From Yinghuangia sp035454725 (GTDB lineage: Bacteria > Actinomycetota > Actinomycetes > Streptomycetales > Streptomycetaceae), in contig NZ_JBPKBI010000018.1 of NCBI RefSeq assembly GCF_051388935.1, forward strand, positions 1-64,000: a stretch of 64,000 bases of DNA, in the 5' to 3' direction. Below, piece by piece: positions 36,283-44,703 of this stretch. The translations under genes and the position numbers were made by a program. Below the pieces are notes generated by a model. It was not told where the DNA came from, searched no databases, and saw only the letters and a program-made list of their open reading frames with translations. Every line of letters starts with the position of its first letter. Positions within the stretch are counted from its first letter, which is position 1.

Positions 36283-37365
36283 TCAGGCCCGCTCGGCGAG
36301 CGCGGCGACGACCTTTTCGGCCGCGTGGCCGTCACCGTACGGGTGCCCCGTCACCGGCGTCGGGCCGTCCCGCAGCACGGCGCCGACGAGGTCCGCAGGG
36401 TCGGCACACAACGTGTTCCAGCCACCTTGCAGCGTCTCCGGCCACTCGGTCTCGGTCCGCAGCGTCGTGCACGGGCGACGCAGCAGGAAGACCTCTTTCT
36501 GGAGCCCGCCCGAGTCGGTCACCACCCCGCGTGACCCGAGCACCGCGCGCACCATCTCGGGGTACGGCAGGGGCCGCGCGACGCGCAGGGACCCGGCTGT
36601 CAGGTCGATCCCGGCCGCGTCCGCCTTGGCCCGCAGCCGGGGGTGGGCGAGCAGCAGAACCGGCAGCGGCAGTGCGGCCAGCGCCTCGACGATGCCGCGC
36701 AGACGCTTGGGGTCGTCGGTGTTCTCCGCGCGGTGCACGGTCGCCAGCAGATAGCCGGATTCCTCGCTCACTCCGCGCAAGTCCCCAGCGTCCGCAGGCA
36801 GTTGGAGCGGCTTGTCGGCCACGGCGTCGCGCACCCGCAGCAGGATGTCGGTCATGACGTCGCCGACCAGCAGGGTGCGTCCCGCGAGCCCTTCGCCGGC
36901 GAGGTTGCGCACGGCCAAATCCGTGGGGGCGAGCAGGAGATCGGCGGCGTGGTCGGTCAGCACGCGGTTGTGTTCCTCGGGCATGACCCTGTTGTACGAG
37001 CGCAGCCCGGCCTCCAGGTGGGCGAGCGGCAGGTGCAGCTTGACCGCCGAAAGGGCCGCGGCGAGAGTCGAGTTGGTGTCGCCGTACACGAGCACCCAGT
37101 CGGGGCGCGGGCCTTCGGTGAGCACGTCGTCGAGGGCGGCGAGCATGGCTCCGGTCTGCGCGCCGTGGCCGCCGGATCCGATGCCGAGGTGCACGTCCGG
37201 CGCGGGGATCCGCAGGTCGGCGAAGAACACGTCGGACAGGTCCGCGTCGTAGTGCTGTCCGGTGTGCACGATGCGGTGTTCGTGCCCGCTCGCACGGAAC
37301 GCCTCGGCCACGGGAGCGAGTTTCACGAACTGGGGGCGCGCGCCGACGACGCTGATGACCTTCAC
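36283..37365 (-). CDS. wecB: Non-hydrolysing UDP-GlcNAc 2-epimerase family enzyme
   Basis: The product is 360 residues. It shows VVGARPQFVKLAPV at the N-terminus, GDTNSTLAAALSAVKLHLPLAHLEAGLRS, PEEHNRVLTDHAADLLLAPT and the late DSGGLQKE motif, all typical of the WecB/WbpI family. The reaction inverts C2 of a UDP-N-acetyl sugar. With WecC alone it would make UDP-ManNAcA; with the WlbA/C/B-like genes nearby it could act as the last step to UDP-ManNAc3NAcA. The GTG is leaderless (TACGCT seven bases upstream). Confidence 0.9.
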   Translation of the reverse strand: MKVISVVGARPQFVKLAPVAEAFRASGHEHRIVHTGQHYDADLSDVFFADLRIPAPDVHLGIGSGGHGAQTGAMLAALDDVLTEGPRPDWVLVYGDTNSTLAAALSAVKLHLPLAHLEAGLRSYNRVMPEEHNRVLTDHAADLLLAPTDLAVRNLAGEGLAGRTLLVGDVMTDILLRVRDAVADKPLQLPADAGDLRGVSEESGYLLATVHRAENTDDPKRLRGIVEALAALPLPVLLLAHPRLRAKADAAGIDLTAGSLRVARPLPYPEMVRAVLGSRGVVTDSGGLQKEVFLLRRPCTTLRTETEWPETLQGGWNTLCADPADLVGAVLRDGPTPVTGHPYGDGHAAEKVVAALAERA

Positions 37366-37372
37366 GGCAGTC

Positions 37373-37425
37373 AGCGTACGCCGCCCGTTCGGCGGTGCCT
37401 GGTACGGCCGTTCCGCCGCTACTCT
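37373..37425. promoter_or_regulatory. Divergent leaderless promoters of wecB and the phospholipase gene
   Basis: On the minus strand TACGCT (37378-37373) ends seven bases before the wecB GTG. On the plus strand TACTCT (37420-37425) ends eight bases before the ATG at 37434. Two back-to-back leaderless promoters share a 68-bp interval, so their polymerases would compete. Confidence 0.5.
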
Positions 37426-37433
37426 GCGGGCCC

Positions 37434-37892
37434 ATGTCGACACGTACCGCACACACCACGCGCTACACGGCGCGCATCGCCGCCCTGTTCGCGGCGATCG
37501 CCGGCTCCCTCGCCCTGTCCCTCTCCCCCGCGCAAGCAACCGTCGTCCCGCGCGACGCGGTCTCCACAACCGACCGTCTGATGTTCACCGAGTCCCTGGA
37601 GACGTTCGTCGCCACGCGGGCCTCGGCGGACCGCCCCACCGACGTCGACTGGTCCAGCGACGGCTGCACCTCGGCCCCCGACTCCCCGTTCGGCTACGAC
37701 TTCACCCACGCCTGCTGGCGGCACGACTTCGGCTACCGCAATTACAAGGCGCAGGTCCGCTTCACCGAAGAGGCCCGGCTGCGCATCGACGACCGCTTCC
37801 ACGCCGACATGTACGACCTGTGCGGCGGGAGTTCCCTGTGCCGCGCGACCGCCGACGTGTATTACGGGGCGGTACGCGAGTTCGGCGCGTGA
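37434..37892 (+). CDS. Secreted prokaryotic phospholipase A2
   Basis: The product is 152 residues. The signal peptide ends at about SPAQA (residue 35). The active site is HACWRHDFGYRNYK with His97-Asp98, and Cys78/Cys94 and Cys130/Cys136 are placed to form the two disulfides of the bacterial enzyme. Streptomyces secretes enzymes of this type, which hydrolyse the sn-2 ester of phospholipids. The ATG at 37434 is leaderless (TACTCT eight bases upstream). It is an odd insert within the sugar-nucleotide genes. Confidence 0.92.
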   Translation: MSTRTAHTTRYTARIAALFAAIAGSLALSLSPAQATVVPRDAVSTTDRLMFTESLETFVATRASADRPTDVDWSSDGCTSAPDSPFGYDFTHACWRHDFGYRNYKAQVRFTEEARLRIDDRFHADMYDLCGGSSLCRATADVYYGAVREFGA

Positions 37893-37920
37893 GTCCGCGT
37901 CCCCCAACACCGAGATCCAC

Positions 37921-37946
37921 AAAAGCCGCCGAATAACGCGGCGTTT
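37921..37946 (+). terminator. Terminator after the phospholipase gene
   Basis: AAAAGCCGC (37921-37929) pairs with GCGGCGTTT (37938-37946) with one mismatch and an 8-nt loop. The descending arm ends in TTTG. It lies between convergent genes and may also serve the Uma2 gene. Confidence 0.5.
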
Positions 37947-37961
37947 GTCGATGGCGCGTGC

Positions 37962-38537
37962 TCAGTCGAAGTCGCCGGTGTCCAGGTCGAAGCCGAAGGG
38001 TTCGGGCAGCGAAACCGGCTTGCCGAAGGGCTGTGCCAGCTCCGTGTAGTTCTCGCCTTCCGGGTCGCTGAACAAGGAGACGAACCCTTTGTCGCGGTCC
38101 ACGAGAAGGTAGAGCGGGATACCGGCCCGCGCGTACACCCGCCGTTTGGCCTGGCGGTCCAGCTCCGGGCGCGAAGAGGTCACTTCGACGACCATCGCGA
38201 CGCCTTCGGGGGGCATCCAGGAGCCGGCGGGGTGGAAGAGGTCACTCTCCCGGAGGGCAAGTACAAGATCCGGGATCACATGGTTATCCGGCAGACCTCC
38301 CGCTCCCGGCAGGCGCAATCCCTTGTGACCGGACATATCCATCCGGAACTTGGACTGCACGTAGACCTGTTCCATGATGCGGCTGATCACCCGCTCATGC
38401 CTGCCACCCGGCGGTGGTGTCACCACGACCTCCCCGTCGATCAGCTCGGCCCGGCAGTGATCGCCTGCGTCCAAGGCCAAGAATTCATCCAGGAGGGTCT
38501 TCTCCCGGGCGGGGATCTCGTCTGTCATAACCAACAT
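37962..38537 (-). CDS. Uma2 family endonuclease-like protein
   Basis: The product is 191 residues with a PD-(D/E)XK fold of the Uma2/DUF820 family: PDLVLALRES supplies the Asp, MVVEVTSS the Glu and DRQAKRRVYARAGIP the Lys. These proteins are abundant in Streptomyces and cyanobacteria, and their biological role is unproven. The ATG at 38537 has GAGGGG eight bases upstream, lying inside one arm of a large inverted repeat, so translation or transcription is probably controlled by it. Confidence 0.85.
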   Translation of the reverse strand: MLVMTDEIPAREKTLLDEFLALDAGDHCRAELIDGEVVVTPPPGGRHERVISRIMEQVYVQSKFRMDMSGHKGLRLPGAGGLPDNHVIPDLVLALRESDLFHPAGSWMPPEGVAMVVEVTSSRPELDRQAKRRVYARAGIPLYLLVDRDKGFVSLFSDPEGENYTELAQPFGKPVSLPEPFGFDLDTGDFD

Positions 38538-38545
38538 TGTGCGTC

Positions 38546-38597
38546 CCCTCTCTGTCAGCGGCGAGCCTATGGCGTGACGAACCGCTGACAGAGAGGG
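38546..38597 (-). promoter_or_regulatory. 16-bp inverted repeat bracketing the Uma2 promoter
   Basis: CCCTCTCTGTCAGCGG (38546-38561) and CCGCTGACAGAGAGGG (38582-38597) are perfect inverted repeats with a 20-nt spacer. On the minus strand the spacer holds TAGGCT (38570-38565), a likely -10 box. One arm therefore covers the -35 region and the other the transcript start and ribosome binding site. It could be an operator, an RNA hairpin masking the site, or a terminator of the upstream operon. Confidence 0.6.
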
Positions 38598-38633
38598 ATA
38601 AACACTGTTCACCCGAAAGGGCCAACCAACCCG

Positions 38634-39644
38634 TCAGTTCCCGATGGCGACCGTCGCGCCCTTCTCGGCCGAGTCGATGATCGCCTGGGCGACGACCACG
38701 TTGACCAGGCCTTGCCGCATCGTGACGATGTCCGACTCCTTGCCCAACAGGGCGTCGCGGAAGGCCTCGTGCTCGGTCTGCAGCGGCTCGGGCTTGGGAA
38801 TCGCGTAGCGAATCATGTCGCCCTCGGAGACACCCCGGAAGTTCGAGATGGCCTCCCACTCGGTGGCGAGCTCGCCGTTCTTGTGGAAGGTCAGGTCGAC
38901 GTTCAGGGTGTCCGCGATCAGCGCGCCGCGCTCGCCGGTCACTATCGTGACGCGCTCCTTCATCGGCGAGAGCCAGTTGACGAGGTGATTGGTGATCGTC
39001 CCGTCGTCGAGCTGGCCGACGACCGCGACGAGGTCCTCGAAGTCGCGTCCGCTCTTGTACGCGGTCCGCGCGGCGACCGAGCGGTACGGCTGTCCGGTGA
39101 CCCACGCGGTCAGGTCGATGTCGTGCGTCGCGAGGTCCTTGACGACGCCGACGTCGGAGATGCGGTTCGGGAACGGGCCCTGGCGGCGGGTGACGACCTG
39201 GTAGATGTTGCCGAGCTGGCCGTCCGCAAGGCGCGCGCGCAGTGCCTGGAGCGCGGGGTTGTAGCGCTCGATGTGGCCGACCGCGCCGACGAGTCCGGCA
39301 CTCTCGAAGGCGTCCGCGACGCGGCGCGACGACTCGACGTCCTGGGCGAGCGGCTTCTCGACGAGCGCGTGCACGCCGGCGGCGGCCAGCGTCAGGCCCA
39401 GCTTCTCGTGGTACGCGGTCGGCGCGGCGACGACGCAGTAGTCGATGCCGACGTCGATCAGCTCTTCGACCGAGTTGTACAGCGGGACGCCTTGGGCGGC
39501 GTCGTGCGCGTCGCCCAACGGGTCGGCCACGCCCATGAGTTCGACGCCGGCGAGGCGCCGCAGGACCCGCGCGTGGTGGCGGCCCATCATGCCCAGGCCG
39601 ATCAGCCCGGCCCGCAGTGGGGTTGCAGGGGAGTTCTCGCTCAC
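38634..39644 (-). CDS. Gfo/Idh/MocA oxidoreductase, probable UDP-sugar 3-dehydrogenase (WlbA/WbpB-like)
   Basis: The product is 336 residues. The Rossmann motif is LIGLGMMGRHHARVL. EKPLAQD has the Lys typical of the family, and VVKDLATHDIDLTAWV carries the Asp/His pair of sugar dehydrogenases. It would oxidise C3 of UDP-GlcNAcA using NAD+ (inferred from the adjacent aminotransferase and acetyltransferase). The GTG start overlaps the aminotransferase stop by four bases (GTGA). Confidence 0.85.
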   Translation of the reverse strand: MSENSPATPLRAGLIGLGMMGRHHARVLRRLAGVELMGVADPLGDAHDAAQGVPLYNSVEELIDVGIDYCVVAAPTAYHEKLGLTLAAAGVHALVEKPLAQDVESSRRVADAFESAGLVGAVGHIERYNPALQALRARLADGQLGNIYQVVTRRQGPFPNRISDVGVVKDLATHDIDLTAWVTGQPYRSVAARTAYKSGRDFEDLVAVVGQLDDGTITNHLVNWLSPMKERVTIVTGERGALIADTLNVDLTFHKNGELATEWEAISNFRGVSEGDMIRYAIPKPEPLQTEHEAFRDALLGKESDIVTMRQGLVNVVVAQAIIDSAEKGATVAIGN

Positions 39645-40729
39645 TTGGCGATCACCGCTTCGACGATGGTCTTCAGGTCCGCGTCGGTCAGCGACGGGTG
39701 CACCGGCAGCGACAGCACCTCGCGGGCCGCGCGCTCGGTCTCGGGCAGGTCCAGGGTCAGGCCGAACGACGGCAGGCGGTGGATCGGCACCGGGTAGTAC
39801 ACGCCGCTGCCGACTCCCCGCTCGGCGAGGCGGGCGGCGAACGCGTCACGGCCGCCGGGGACCGCGTCGTCGCTGACCCGCACGGTGTACTGGTGGTAGA
39901 CGTGCGTCGCACCGGCCGCGACCGCGGGCGTGACGATGCCGGACCCGGCAATGCCCTTGTCGAGGTGGGCGGCGTTCGACCGGCGCTGCGCGGTCCATCC
40001 CGCGAGGCGGCCGAGCTGCACGCGCCCGATCGCCGCGTGGAGGTCGGTCATGCGCATGTTGAAGCCGACGACCTCGTTCTCGTACCGCTTCTCCATGCCC
40101 TGGTTGCGCAGCAGCCGCAGCTTGCGGGCGATCTCGGGGTCGTCGGTGACGACCATGCCGCCTTCGCCGGACGTCATGTTCTTGGTCGGGTAGAGCGAGA
40201 ACACCGCGGTCTTGCCGAACGCCCCCACGGGGGTGCCGTCGAGGGCGGCGGCGTGCGCCTGGCATGCGTCCTCGATGACCGCGACACCGTGCCGCTCGGC
40301 GATCGCGCCGATTCGGGCCATGTCGGCGGGGTGGCCGTACAGGTGGACCGGCATGATCGCGGCGGTCCTCGGCGTGATCGCGGCCTCGATGGCGGCCGGG
40401 TCGACGCAGAAGTGGTCGGGCTCGATGTCGACGAAGACCGGCGTGGCGCCGACCAGGGCGACGACGTTGGCGGTCGCCGCGAAGCTGAAGGACGGCACGA
40501 TGACCTCGTCGCCGGGGCCGACGCCCATCGCGATGAGGGCCAGGTGCAGGCCGGAGGTGCCGGAGTTGACCGCGACGCTCGTGCGCCCGCCGACGATCGA
40601 CGCGAACTCCTGCTCGAACGCCGCGACTTCGGGGCCCTGGGCGACCATGCCGCTGCGCAGCACACGGTCGACCGCCTCACGCTCTTCGGCGCCGAAGAAC
40701 GGCGCGGCGGCGGGGATGGTTCCGGCCAT
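39641..40729 (-). CDS. DegT/DnrJ/EryC1/StrS aminotransferase (WlbC/WbpE-like)
   Basis: The 362-residue PLP enzyme has its Schiff-base Lys in SLYPTKNMTSGEGG, with NSGTSGLHLAL as the cofactor phosphate site and EDACQAHAA as the Asp strand. It would transaminate a 3-keto UDP-uronic acid, with glutamate as donor, to give the 3-amino sugar (inferred). The start has GGAGG ten bases upstream and overlaps the acetyltransferase stop by one base (TGATG). Confidence 0.9.
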   Translation of the reverse strand: MAGTIPAAAPFFGAEEREAVDRVLRSGMVAQGPEVAAFEQEFASIVGGRTSVAVNSGTSGLHLALIAMGVGPGDEVIVPSFSFAATANVVALVGATPVFVDIEPDHFCVDPAAIEAAITPRTAAIMPVHLYGHPADMARIGAIAERHGVAVIEDACQAHAAALDGTPVGAFGKTAVFSLYPTKNMTSGEGGMVVTDDPEIARKLRLLRNQGMEKRYENEVVGFNMRMTDLHAAIGRVQLGRLAGWTAQRRSNAAHLDKGIAGSGIVTPAVAAGATHVYHQYTVRVSDDAVPGGRDAFAARLAERGVGSGVYYPVPIHRLPSFGLTLDLPETERAAREVLSLPVHPSLTDADLKTIVEAVIAK

Positions 40730-41385
40730 CAGGGGGTTACCTCCGAGAGGGTTTCGTCGATCTCGATATAGCGTGCCTTGGTCTCCGGGCACACCCAGCG
40801 GCGGCCGGCCTCCCCCGCCTCCCCCGCATCCGCTGCTTCCGTGTCCTCGACCAGCGGGACACCCGCCCGCCCGACCCACTTGACGCGCCGCGCGGGAACC
40901 CCCGCGACGAGCGCGAAGTCGGGGACGTCGCGGGTGACGACGGCGCCGGCCGCGATGAGCGCCCAGCGCCCCACGGTGACGCCGGCGACGATCACCGCGC
41001 GAGCGCCCACGGCGGCGCCCTCGCGTACGGTCACGCCCTGCGCGTCCCAGTCGCCGCCGCGCTTGAGGGTTCCGGCGGGGTCGACCGAGCGCGGGTACAT
41101 GTCGTTGGTGAGCACCGCGGCCGGACCGATGAAGACGCCGTCCTCAAGCCTGGCGGGCTCGTAGACGAGGGCGTAGTTCTGCAACTTCACGTTGTCGCCG
41201 AGGTGGACGTCCGGGCCGACGTACGCGCCGCGCCCGATGATGCAGCCCGTCCCCAGCAGCGCCCCCTCGCGGACCTGGGCCAGGTGCCACACGGTGCTTC
41301 CGGCACCGATCTTGGCCCGCTCGTCGACATCGGCGCTCGGCATGATGCGCGCACCGGAATGGGCGGCGTTGCCCGTGGATCCCAC
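40729..41385 (-). CDS. Hexapeptide-repeat N-acetyltransferase (WlbB/WbpD-like)
   Basis: The product is 218 residues. Left-handed beta-helix hexapeptides run through most of the protein (IGAGSTVW, LGTGCIIG, VGPDVHLG, IGPAAVLT, VGARAVIV, IAAGAVV). NDMYPRS and the closing AGVPARRVKWVG are the WbpD/WlbB-type signatures. It would acetylate the 3-amino group with acetyl-CoA. The C-terminal tail with CPETKARY is an addition. The GTG at 41385 has GAGGAG seven bases upstream; it follows the glycosyltransferase gene by 19 bases. Confidence 0.88.
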   Translation of the reverse strand: MGSTGNAAHSGARIMPSADVDERAKIGAGSTVWHLAQVREGALLGTGCIIGRGAYVGPDVHLGDNVKLQNYALVYEPARLEDGVFIGPAAVLTNDMYPRSVDPAGTLKRGGDWDAQGVTVREGAAVGARAVIVAGVTVGRWALIAAGAVVTRDVPDFALVAGVPARRVKWVGRAGVPLVEDTEAADAGEAGEAGRRWVCPETKARYIEIDETLSEVTP

Positions 41386-41404
41386 GCGGCGCTCCTCGGT
41401 CTGG

Positions 41405-42877
41405 TCAGGGTCTGCGCTCGGCGGCACGGACAAGATCACTGATGGTGCGGGCCAGTTCGTCCGATGGCGACGCCCCCGTCAGGTGGCGGTCGGCCCACCG
41501 GAGAGCGGACCGGCGCAACGCCCGGAGCTGGTCGGGGTCGTCCGCCCACTCCCGCAGGACCCGGCCCGCGTCCTCGGCGTCGCGGACCACACGGCCCGCC
41601 CCGGACTCGTCCACGATCCTAGCCATACGCGGGAGCGGGGTCGCCACCACGGCGAGCCCGCTGCCGAGGTATTCGTACAGCTTCGTCGGGACGGCCTCGC
41701 GGAATGCGGGGGTGTCGTCGAGGAGCGCGAACCCGGCCCACGCGCCGCGCGCGAAGCGCCACGCCGCGTCCGGTGACAGGCGGCCGTGGAAGCGGGCACG
41801 GCCGGCGGCAGGCGAGGTGGCCCGCCATTCGTCGAGCCACGCCTGGTCGGCGGCTGCGACGGGGCCGACGATGTCGACCTCCCACGTGTCGGCGGCCTCG
41901 ATCGCGGCGAGCATCGCGTGCAGCCCGCGAGACCGGCGCACGTCTCCGATGTAGAGCGCGCGGGGCACGGCGTCCGGCTCCCCGGCCTCGGGCAGGTAGC
42001 CGGTGTCCGGGAGGTTCTTGACGACGACGCGGCTGCGGGCGGCGAGCGGCGGCACGTGGTCGTCGGCGACCACGGTGAGGTCGGCGCGGCCGGTCACCGC
42101 GGTGCACAGGCGGACCAGGGAACCGCCGACCTGCCCCTTCCAGGTCCGGCCCCACGACCGGTCGCGCAGCAGTTTGAGGTAGTCCTCGTGGACGTCGACC
42201 GCGAGCCGGCCGCGCCGCAGAAGACGGGCGGCAGCGGCCGTGGGCACCAGATCGGGGTCGAGCGTCATGACGACCGTGCCGCGGGCCCGGAAGGGGATCG
42301 TGAGGTCGCGCCGCGCCCGGTCGAGGGCACCGCCGCGTCGTCCGAGCGAGACCACGCGGGTGCCGGGCGGACCGCCGGCCGGGTCGCCGAGGCCGATGAC
42401 CTCGACGGTGAGTCCGGCCCGCAGCAGTGCCGCGGCCGTGCGGTGCAGCCGGGCGTCGGCGACGTCGTGGCCCGAGCTGATGATGCTGACGTCGAACCTC
42501 GAGCCGCGGGCGGGCCCGCCGGCGGTGCCCGTGTCACGTCGGTCGCGCGGGCTTTCCGCGCGGTGCGCTGCGGCCGCGTCGGGTGCGCTGCTGTCCTGCG
42601 GCTGTTGCGGGACGGCCGGAACCTCTTCAACCTTCGGAAACTCGAAGGTCGAATAAGGTTCGCCGGCATCGGAGCCGGCATCGGAGTCTTCCTCGGATTC
42701 GAGGGCCTTGTCGGCGTCGATCGACTCGGTTGTTTCGATTGCCGCCATCGCGTCGGCACCCTCGACGGTGTCGGGAGCCTCGGCGCGCTCGGGGCGGTCG
42801 GCCCCGCTCGACGGGTCGGCGGGGGCGGCCGGAGTTGCCCCGGCCGCCGGCGATTCCTCAGGCGAAGTGTCGGTCAT
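41405..42877 (-). CDS. Glycosyltransferase family 4 with disordered acidic N-terminus
   Basis: The product is 490 residues. The first ~125 residues are Glu/Asp/Ala/Pro-rich and look disordered. A GT-B fold follows: VDVHEDYLKLL, VVADDHVPPL, ALYIGDVRRSRGLHAML and the nucleotide-sugar-binding KLYEYLGSGLAVVATPL. The sugar donor is unknown; it probably adds a residue to the locus polymer. The ATG at 42877 follows the ABC ATPase stop by ten bases, placing the gene in the exporter operon. Confidence 0.85.
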   Translation of the reverse strand: MTDTSPEESPAAGATPAAPADPSSGADRPERAEAPDTVEGADAMAAIETTESIDADKALESEEDSDAGSDAGEPYSTFEFPKVEEVPAVPQQPQDSSAPDAAAAHRAESPRDRRDTGTAGGPARGSRFDVSIISSGHDVADARLHRTAAALLRAGLTVEVIGLGDPAGGPPGTRVVSLGRRGGALDRARRDLTIPFRARGTVVMTLDPDLVPTAAAARLLRRGRLAVDVHEDYLKLLRDRSWGRTWKGQVGGSLVRLCTAVTGRADLTVVADDHVPPLAARSRVVVKNLPDTGYLPEAGEPDAVPRALYIGDVRRSRGLHAMLAAIEAADTWEVDIVGPVAAADQAWLDEWRATSPAAGRARFHGRLSPDAAWRFARGAWAGFALLDDTPAFREAVPTKLYEYLGSGLAVVATPLPRMARIVDESGAGRVVRDAEDAGRVLREWADDPDQLRALRRSALRWADRHLTGASPSDELARTISDLVRAAERRP

Positions 42878-42887
42878 GACCGCGCTA

Positions 42888-43751
42888 TCAGACGTCTTCC
42901 ATCGCGAACGCCTCTTCGCCGACTTCGAGGAAGCGCATGTACTCCCCGATGATCGTCTCCGGGTCGCCCTGGTCCATCAGTTTGCCCTTGTGCAGCCACA
43001 GGCAGTGGTTGGCCATTTCGCGCACCGACGCCATGCCGTGGCTGACCAGGATGATCGTGCGGGCCGCCCGGCACAGCTCGTCCATCTTCGCGGCGGCCTT
43101 GCGCTTGAACCGCGCGTCACCGGCCGACAGAGCCTCGTCGACGAGCAGGATGTCGGGGTCCATGTGGACACCGACCGAGAAGGCCAGGCGCTGGTACATA
43201 CCGGATGAATACGACTTCATCGGCATGTCCATGAACTCGCCGAGTTCGGCGAAATCGGCGATCTCCTCGTACTTCGCCTGCACCTCGGACTCGGCCTTGC
43301 CCTGCGCGAGACCGCCGAGGATGACGTTCTCGCGGCCGGTGAGCTGGCTGTTGAAGCCGACGCCGAGGGCCAGCAGCGTGCTGACGCGGCCGTGCACCTC
43401 GATGCGCCCCTTGGTGGGCGGGAGGATGCCCGCGATGGCACGCAGCATCGTCGACTTGCCGGCGCCGTTCGCGCCCACGACACCCAGCACCGTGCCGTGG
43501 TTGATGCTCCACGAGACGTCCCGGACCGCCTCGATCTCCCGGATCGAGCGCTCGCGGCGCCCGACCCGCTTGATCGCGCTCTTGAGCGTCGGCACCTTTT
43601 CGATCGACGTGCGGTACGTGATCGACAGATTGTCGACCTTGACCGCGAGCGGCTGGTCCTTCGGATCGGGGCGGACAAGCGCTGTCTCGCCCGCGGTTTC
43701 GGCCACGGTCGACTCCAGGACCTCGGGGTCAGATGCGGTAGGCAAATTCAC
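42888..43751 (-). CDS. ABC transporter ATPase, polysaccharide export (Wzt/TagH type)
   Basis: The product is about 287 residues. Walker A is GANGAGKST, the signature motif is YSSGMYQRLAF and Walker B is ILLVDEALSAGD. GRVSTLLALGVGFNSQLTGREN is the insertion typical of Wzt, TagH and RfbE-like exporters. It powers export of a lipid-linked glycopolymer with the permease encoded just upstream. The start is uncertain: I prefer GTG 43751, giving a 23-base overlap with the permease gene; a TTG at 43787 is an alternative. It lacks a long C-terminal carbohydrate-binding domain. Confidence 0.9.
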   Translation of the reverse strand: MNLPTASDPEVLESTVAETAGETALVRPDPKDQPLAVKVDNLSITYRTSIEKVPTLKSAIKRVGRRERSIREIEAVRDVSWSINHGTVLGVVGANGAGKSTMLRAIAGILPPTKGRIEVHGRVSTLLALGVGFNSQLTGRENVILGGLAQGKAESEVQAKYEEIADFAELGEFMDMPMKSYSSGMYQRLAFSVGVHMDPDILLVDEALSAGDARFKRKAAAKMDELCRAARTIILVSHGMASVREMANHCLWLHKGKLMDQGDPETIIGEYMRFLEVGEEAFAMEDV

Positions 43752-44634
43752 GCTCCCGGGACAGGAAGAACCAAGCTCCACCGACAAGGGCCACGATCGC
43801 CCAGGCGGTGCCGTACAACATGAGCGTCCCGTCGGGCGCGCGGTTCTCCAGGATGACCTGGTTCCACGATCCGATGATCGGGTACAGCGGGTTGGCCTTG
43901 AAGATCCACAGCAGCCACTCGTTGCCGGCCAGCTTTTCCTTCGCCTGTTCGACCGTGAACAGCACGGGCGACAGGTAGATCCAGATGCGCAGCACGTACG
44001 GCAGCAGGCTCGCGGTGTCGCGGAAGTAGACCGCCATCGCCGCGAAGAACAGCCCGCATCCGAAGCTGAAGACCGTCTGGAGCAGGAAGATCGGCAGCAG
44101 CCACAGGAAGGCGACGCCGACCGAGAGACCGGCCGCGAAGTGCGCGATGATGTAGACGACCAGAGTCGGCCAATACATCATGAACGACGCGAAAAGCGAC
44201 GAAAGCGGCAACAGCGCTTTCGGGAACGCCATGTTCATGATCATCTTGCCGCCGCCGGTGATCGACGTCGACGACAGGTGCACGATGTTGCGCGTGTAGT
44301 AGTAGGCGAACAGGCCGCACAGGATGAGTGTGAAGCCCTTCATCGCGCCGTCTTGGTGCGAACCCTGAAGGACCGTCACCAGCATGAAGTAGACGCCGGC
44401 GAGCAGCAGTGGGTTGATCACCAGCCACAGCTGCCCGAACACCGTCTCGTAGTTGCGACCCTTCAAGGTCGCGTGAGCCATGCGGTAGGCGAAGCGCCGA
44501 CGCTGGCTCAGGTCGCGCATGTACGTCTTGAGCGGGGGCAGGTGTGCGGCGTAGGGCTCGTAGACGTGCACAGGCACGCTCTCGGCCTTACCACTTCGCG
44601 TTGTGACCTGCGCCTCGGCATCCATGACCGCCAC
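43729..44634 (-). CDS. ABC transporter permease, polysaccharide export (Wzm/TagG type)
   Basis: The product is 301 residues with about six membrane segments after a soluble N-terminus. LWLVINPLLLAGVYFMLV, the FPKALLPLSSL loop and ANPLYPIIGSWNQVIL near the end mark the ABC-2 polysaccharide-export permease family. With the ATPase it flips a lipid-linked polymer across the membrane. The GTG at 44634 has GAGGAG nine bases upstream, better placed than the ATG nine bases further in. Confidence 0.92.
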   Translation of the reverse strand: MAVMDAEAQVTTRSGKAESVPVHVYEPYAAHLPPLKTYMRDLSQRRRFAYRMAHATLKGRNYETVFGQLWLVINPLLLAGVYFMLVTVLQGSHQDGAMKGFTLILCGLFAYYYTRNIVHLSSTSITGGGKMIMNMAFPKALLPLSSLFASFMMYWPTLVVYIIAHFAAGLSVGVAFLWLLPIFLLQTVFSFGCGLFFAAMAVYFRDTASLLPYVLRIWIYLSPVLFTVEQAKEKLAGNEWLLWIFKANPLYPIIGSWNQVILENRAPDGTLMLYGTAWAIVALVGGAWFFLSREREFAYRI

Positions 44635-44703
44635 TACCGGTTTCTCCTCGGCTGCGGGGTACACCCCTCGGAACTGACGACCGCGAACCGCTCCGTACGG
44701 GTG

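Noticed and set aside
34839..37365. Dehydrogenase and epimerase read as a plain WecB-WecC pair for ManNAcA
   Set aside because: Not excluded, but the nearby 3-dehydrogenase, aminotransferase and acetyltransferase genes make the longer pathway the better fit.
37962..38537. Uma2 gene as evidence of a transposon or restriction island
   Set aside because: No transposase, terminal repeats or methyltransferase partner is present; Uma2 genes are widespread as single genes.
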